This document shows positions 20,825-24,595 of a DNA stretch of 24,595 nt, piece by piece. Under the pieces are notes generated by a model. The model was not told the origin of the DNA and did no database searches. It saw only the letters and a list, made by a program, of their open reading frames with translations. The number at the start of each line of letters is the position of its first letter. The first letter of the stretch is position 1. The stretch is from Ettlia oleoabundans. Its lineage: Eukaryota; Chlorophyta; Chlorophyceae; Chlamydomonadales. The stretch covers positions 1-24,595 of the forward strand of contig JAAMXP010001420.1 of the NCBI GenBank assembly GCA_019693395.1. The letters are read 5' to 3'. The translations under genes were made by a program, and so were the position numbers.

Positions 20825-23632
20825 ATGGCTGCTGCGATCGGTGGGCTGGGCTCGGCCTCTGTGCCCACAGCGGCAGGTTTGGCTGACTGCGATGAGCTGC
20901 AGCAGGAGGAGAGCGTCTACTTCTCCGAACTGCTGAGTTACAGCTTGGAGCGACTGAGCAAGGAGCCAGAGCTGCTGCGTGCCGACCAGGAGCAGTTGCG
21001 GCGCCACCTGCAAGACACGGCAGTGGGGCACCACCGATCCTTTATCGACACCACACGCTGCCTGGCAGACCTGCAACAGCAGCTGCGTGCCGCCACCAGC
21101 CATTTGGACGACCTGGCCCGCGACCTGCCCAAGCTGCAGGCCACCTGTGACCGCTTCCGCCACGATGCTGCCGCCATCGCCACCAAGCGCACCGACAACC
21201 GCCAGCTGTACAGTGAGCGCCGCCGCTGCTGCATCCCAACCATGCACGCTGGAAGAGGCTGCACTGCAGTGTTGGACGTAAATGAGGCTACTGCCTCTGG
21301 CGCATCAAGGCTGGCACCAGCTAGTGTAGCTGCTGCGCCCGCCCATCCCTGTTGCCCGGCCCGCTCTGCCATGCCATGCAGGCGCGCATCCCGTGGTGCT
21401 GGAGCTGCTGGAGGTGCCGCAGCTGATGGACACCTGCTGCCGCAGCGGCAACTTTGATGAGGCACTTGACCTGCGGGCCTTTGTAAATAAGGCGGGTGGA
21501 AAGACATGGTCTTATGTTGTGTTGAGGTTCTGGTTAGGCATGGATGTGCAGCGGTGCAATGGGTGGCAGCTGTTGCAACATATCACCTTGCTTATGCTCC
21601 TGCTCTACACACTAGAGCTTACACTCGTTTTCCAGTGCCACCAACCCCACCCTATCTCTCGCTCACATCCCGCAGGTGGCTGTCATGCACGGTGAGCTCC
21701 CCGTGGTGCAGCGCCTGGTCCGTGAAGTGGCGGGTGTGTCTGCCGACATGCTGGAGCAGCTGCTGCAACGGCTGCAGGGAGCGGTGCAGCTGCCAGAGTG
21801 CCTGCGCATCATAGGCTACCTACGCAGACTCGCAGTATTCCCAGGTGGGTGTAGGAAGTGGGTGGGACTTGGGCTGGTGGTCAGTGGGTTGCTGTAGAGG
21901 CGTTAGTAGGAGCGGGTGTTGAGCGCAGCATCATTTACTTCTCAGACATGTGTCTGTGGCTTGGTCGGCGGCACCTCCCACCTGTTGTTCCTGAAAGGGC
22001 CTTGCCCCAACATCCGCTCATATGCCTTTTCTGCCGCGTGCCGCAGAGGCGGAACTACGGCGCGCGTTTCTGCAGCGCCGCGAGTCGTGGATTGCTGGGC
22101 TGGTTGCTGAGCTGGACGACAGCCACTCTTACGAGTTCCTGAAGCGCCTCACCGACGTGTACCGCCTGCACCTCTTTGACGTCGTCATGCAGTACAGGGC
22201 CATCTTTGCAGACGACCCCGCTCCCAGCAGTACTAGCGGAAGTACCGGCAGTGCAGACCAGGTAGGAAGGGGCCAGATCAGGATTCCACCTGTGTGCCCC
22301 CCTGGAGTGTTACTGGCTCATCAGTATGGCACTTAACGGACGCTGACATCGGACTGCTGCAACCGTTTGACTGCTCGGCTGCGTGCTGCTGCAGCGTGCC
22401 AGGAGTCGTGATGGCGGCATCCTTTACGTATGGGCCCAGCGCCGCATTGTTGCGTATTTGGATGTGAGTACCTCTCTGGTGCGGTAACGAGCCTGTGCCG
22501 TTTATGCTGTCAGTTGCACTTAATGCCTGCCATGAAAAATCCAAGCTGCCTGTCTTTGTCGATCCTGCTCGGGAGCACTTGTGTTCCTGAGCTTCACTCC
22601 GTATGCCCTTCTACCATGTTATAGAAGTTTGCTGCTGAAGCTGGCCCTTTCATGTGGTCCTTTCCTTCCTTGGGCCTCCCCTCGTTCCCCCTTTGATCGG
22701 CAGGCTGTGCGCCAGCACCTACCGCGCATTGGCGAGGGCGGCAGCCTGGCCAGCGTGCTGGATCACACCATGTACTGCGGCGCCAGCCTGGGGCGCGTGG
22801 GTCTGGACTTTAGGCCCCTGCTGGCACCGCTGTTTGAGCAGGCCGTGCTGGACCTGTTCAAGCAGGTGAGCGGGTGCACGGTGCCAACTAGTGGTGCTGC
22901 CTGGCTAAGCCTGGGCATCTAGCAGCTTTCATGGGGCAGCAAGCCTACTAGGTGCACATTCCTTGGAGCCGATGTCGTTTGATTGGAACCATGCAACCAG
23001 TCAAGCATGCAGCTCAAGCAGGTGACTGCTGGCACAATACACGGAAGGATGTTGATACAGTGCATGGCTCATGTTGCGTCCTATTGCAGTCTTTGTCTTC
23101 CGCCGCCAACTCCTTCCGCTCCCTGCTGGATGCGCACAAGTGGACCTCTCCCAGCGCCCTCTCAGCACGCAGCAGGCAGAGCAGCGACTTGGGCACCCAA
23201 GCAGCAGCAGAAAGCAGTGGCGGTGGCGGCAGTGCAGCGACCGGAGCGGCATCCTCGGCAGCAGGTTGTGCGCCACCGCAAGCATTGGTGGATCACCTGC
23301 CGCTGGCTGTGTATACCAACGGTTTGCTGGCGGCCTTCAATGAGCTTCGCCACTGCGCACCGCTGTCGGTGCAGCAGCCCACGGCATCAGCGCTGCAAGA
23401 GTCGTTGCTGGGTGTGTCGGCAGCACTTGCGCACTACGGCCTGACCCATGCATTCAACGAGGCAGAGCAGCGCGCGTTTGATGCAGCCTGCCGCGCCCAC
23501 ACCAGCACGTTGTGCCCCTACATCGCCTCCTGCTTTGAGCGCATCTACCCGGGTGCAGCCGCCCAGCTGGACATGAGGGCGGTGGGCCAACCACTCGCTG
23601 ACATGGATGCACAGAATGAGGCGGGCAGCTGA
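20825..23632 (+). CDS. COG8: Conserved oligomeric Golgi complex subunit 8
   Basis: Lobe B subunit of the COG tethering complex, needed for retrograde traffic within the Golgi (Dor1 family). Seven exons: 20825-21212, 21382-21491, 21676-21844, 22047-22261, 22395-22463, 22704-22865 and 23090-23632, giving 551 aa with all phases matching. N-terminal coiled coil with [20 protein letters not shown] (residues ~39-58) and [19 protein letters not shown]. Then [66 protein letters not shown] and [20 protein letters not shown], all hallmarks of plant COG8. Intron 2 (21492-21675) has a GC donor. Its position is fixed by homology, because AFVNK joined to [12 protein letters not shown] aligns without gaps to the Arabidopsis protein as I remember it. 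Residues 402-430 are a low-complexity Ser/Gly/Ala loop. A TGTAA overlaps the end of the gene at 23640-23644, unusually close to the stop. Confidence 0.92.
21492..21675 (+). other. GC-AG intron in COG8
   Basis: The donor is AATAAG|GCGGGT and the acceptor CCCGCAG|GTGGCT, phase 0. The alternative in-phase GT donor at 21482 (TTT|GTAAAT) would delete VNK, which the family conserves in length. Confidence 0.65.
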
Positions 23633-23920
23633 GCCTATGTGTAAACGCTCCTGCTGCTAGCCAGTGTGCCTGCCCTGCTGCCCTTCGACCGAGGAGGAAA
23701 CGCGCCGCACGCCCTGGCCAATGACTGTTTCTTGTTCGCGAAATGTTACAAGAAATGCTTGGTTGCATGGATAGTAACGCAAGTATAGAGTGGGTCTGGG
23801 CGTAAGGGAATTCATGCTTGGCAGCCTAACCCGCAGCATGTGCCAAGCACAGAGCTGGTTTCACCGCCCCAGGAGTAGCCTCACTGATCCACCTCATGCT
23901 GCTGCAATACAGCGCAGTGA
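23633..23920. other. Convergent spacer between COG8 and the ABC transporter
   Basis: 288 bp. It contains TGTAA at 23640-23644 (plus strand) and TTACA at 23746-23750, which reads TGTAA on the minus strand about 175 nt past the ABC transporter stop. These are candidate poly(A) signals for the two genes. Nothing else is recognised. Confidence 0.45.
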
Positions 23921-24344
23921 TCACTTGACGCCGCCTGACAGCGATGCTGAACTGGGCGAGGGTGTGAGGCCGCTGGTGCTAGGAGCTCTTGCCAGCTGGC
24001 GGCGTACCAGGCTGGCATATACGCCTCCCGCCTCAAGCAGCTGGTCGTGCGTGCCCTGCTCAGCCACATGCCCCTGCTGTATGACCACAATCTTGTGCGC
24101 ATCCTGCACCGTGGACAACCTGCAAGTGAAGCAAAAGGACAGGGTGGGGCGAGGCAAGGTGGGCAGGGTGAGTGAAAGATAAAAACTGCGGCAAAACAGG
24201 GCTTGGGAGAGCCTGCACAGCCAGAAAGAGTCAGCACGGGTCAGGCAGCATGCACCCAGTTCGCCGCAGCTGTGCCATGGCCTGACCCCACCTGTGTGCT
24301 ATGACTAGCACTGTGCGGTTCTTCATGGTTCGATCCAGCGCCTC
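23921..24344 (-). CDS. ABCB-type ABC transporter, C-terminal end only
   Basis: The last two exons of an ABC transporter, 24292-24344 and 23921-24119 (minus strand), cut by the right edge. They join in phase to read EALDRTMKNRTVLVIAHR then LSTVQDAHKIVVIQQGHVAE, QGTHDQLLEAGG and VYASLVRRQL. AHRLSTV contains the H-loop (switch) histidine and the rest is the standard C-terminal end of a nucleotide-binding domain. GTHDQLL-GGVYASLVRRQL is typical of the ABCB/TAP/MDR exporters. Walker A, the signature motif, Walker B and the membrane domain would lie beyond the window, so substrate and organelle cannot be judged. The final 20 or so residues are a Ser/Pro-rich tail. The intron upstream of exon 24292-24344 is at least 250 bp. 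Confidence 0.85.
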
Positions 24345-24595
24345 CTACACCAAAGAATGGTCTCGCACTATATGCCAGTCAGGCACGACTGTGTATGAGA
24401 CTAAGCTAACTGATTACAACGCGCACGAGGAAGAGACACAGGCACATTGCAGCACAGCACGGTGCGACGGCATGTTTTGTCATGACATTCCGCGAATGCA
24501 CCAATCACAGTGCGGAAGCAACAGCGAGGCACTCCTCTGCATTATATCCCAGCGTTACACCGTCCACAGGTGTGTGTGTGTGCGCGGGGGGGGGG
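24345..24595. other. ABC transporter intron ending in a GT/poly-G run
   Basis: No Walker B or other ABC exon is visible on the minus strand here, so this is intron. It ends with GT repeats (24570-24582) and a run of ten G at 24586-24595, the last base of the window. Confidence 0.5.

Overview
This window is nuclear DNA from a green alga, most likely a Chlorella-like trebouxiophyte. It is GC-rich, every gene is cut by many short introns (mostly 100-250 bp), several transcripts end near the chlorophyte poly(A) signal TGTAA, and the proteins are eukaryotic with plant-type best matches (OEP61/TPR7 and plant-like COG8 and OGG1). I see no bacterial, viral or transposon genes. All identifications are from recognised protein motifs, not from a search.

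Layout from left to right. (1) 77-1394 (+): the last six exons of a Rad5/Rad16/HLTF-type SNF2 helicase, cut by the left edge. (2) 1659-6151 (-): a six-exon OGG1 8-oxoguanine DNA glycosylase, with both catalytic residues, a targeting-like N-terminus and a nuclear-type acidic/basic C-terminus. Its 2,385-bp fourth intron (2197-4581) holds (3) a complete five-exon gene on the opposite strand (2598-4024, +) for an unrecognised, probably organelle-targeted repeat protein. (4) 6530-10282 (+): a ten-exon OEP61/TPR7-type tail-anchored Hsp70 co-receptor. (5) About 10660-14184 (+): a kinesin-5-like motor gene that looks broken. It has a frameshift and lost residues in switch I, an in-frame TGA, a second frameshift and no clear start codon. 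(6) 14409-20523 (-): a thirteen-exon condensin I subunit CAP-G. (7) 20825-23632 (+): a seven-exon COG8 subunit of the Golgi tethering COG complex. (8) 23921-24344 (-): the last two exons of an ABCB-type ABC transporter, cut by the right edge.

The genes do not form a pathway; this is ordinary eukaryotic gene packing. OGG1/OEP61 and CAP-G/COG8 are divergent pairs sharing 378-bp and 301-bp spacers. SNF2/OGG1, kinesin/CAP-G and COG8/ABC are convergent pairs. The most notable observations are the gene nested in the OGG1 intron, the decayed kinesin beside six genes with clean exons, a palindromic TTACATGTAA that can serve as poly(A) signal for both convergent genes, three introns with GC donors, and a CT microsatellite acting as the polypyrimidine tract of a CAP-G intron. 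I did not find a novel multi-gene system.
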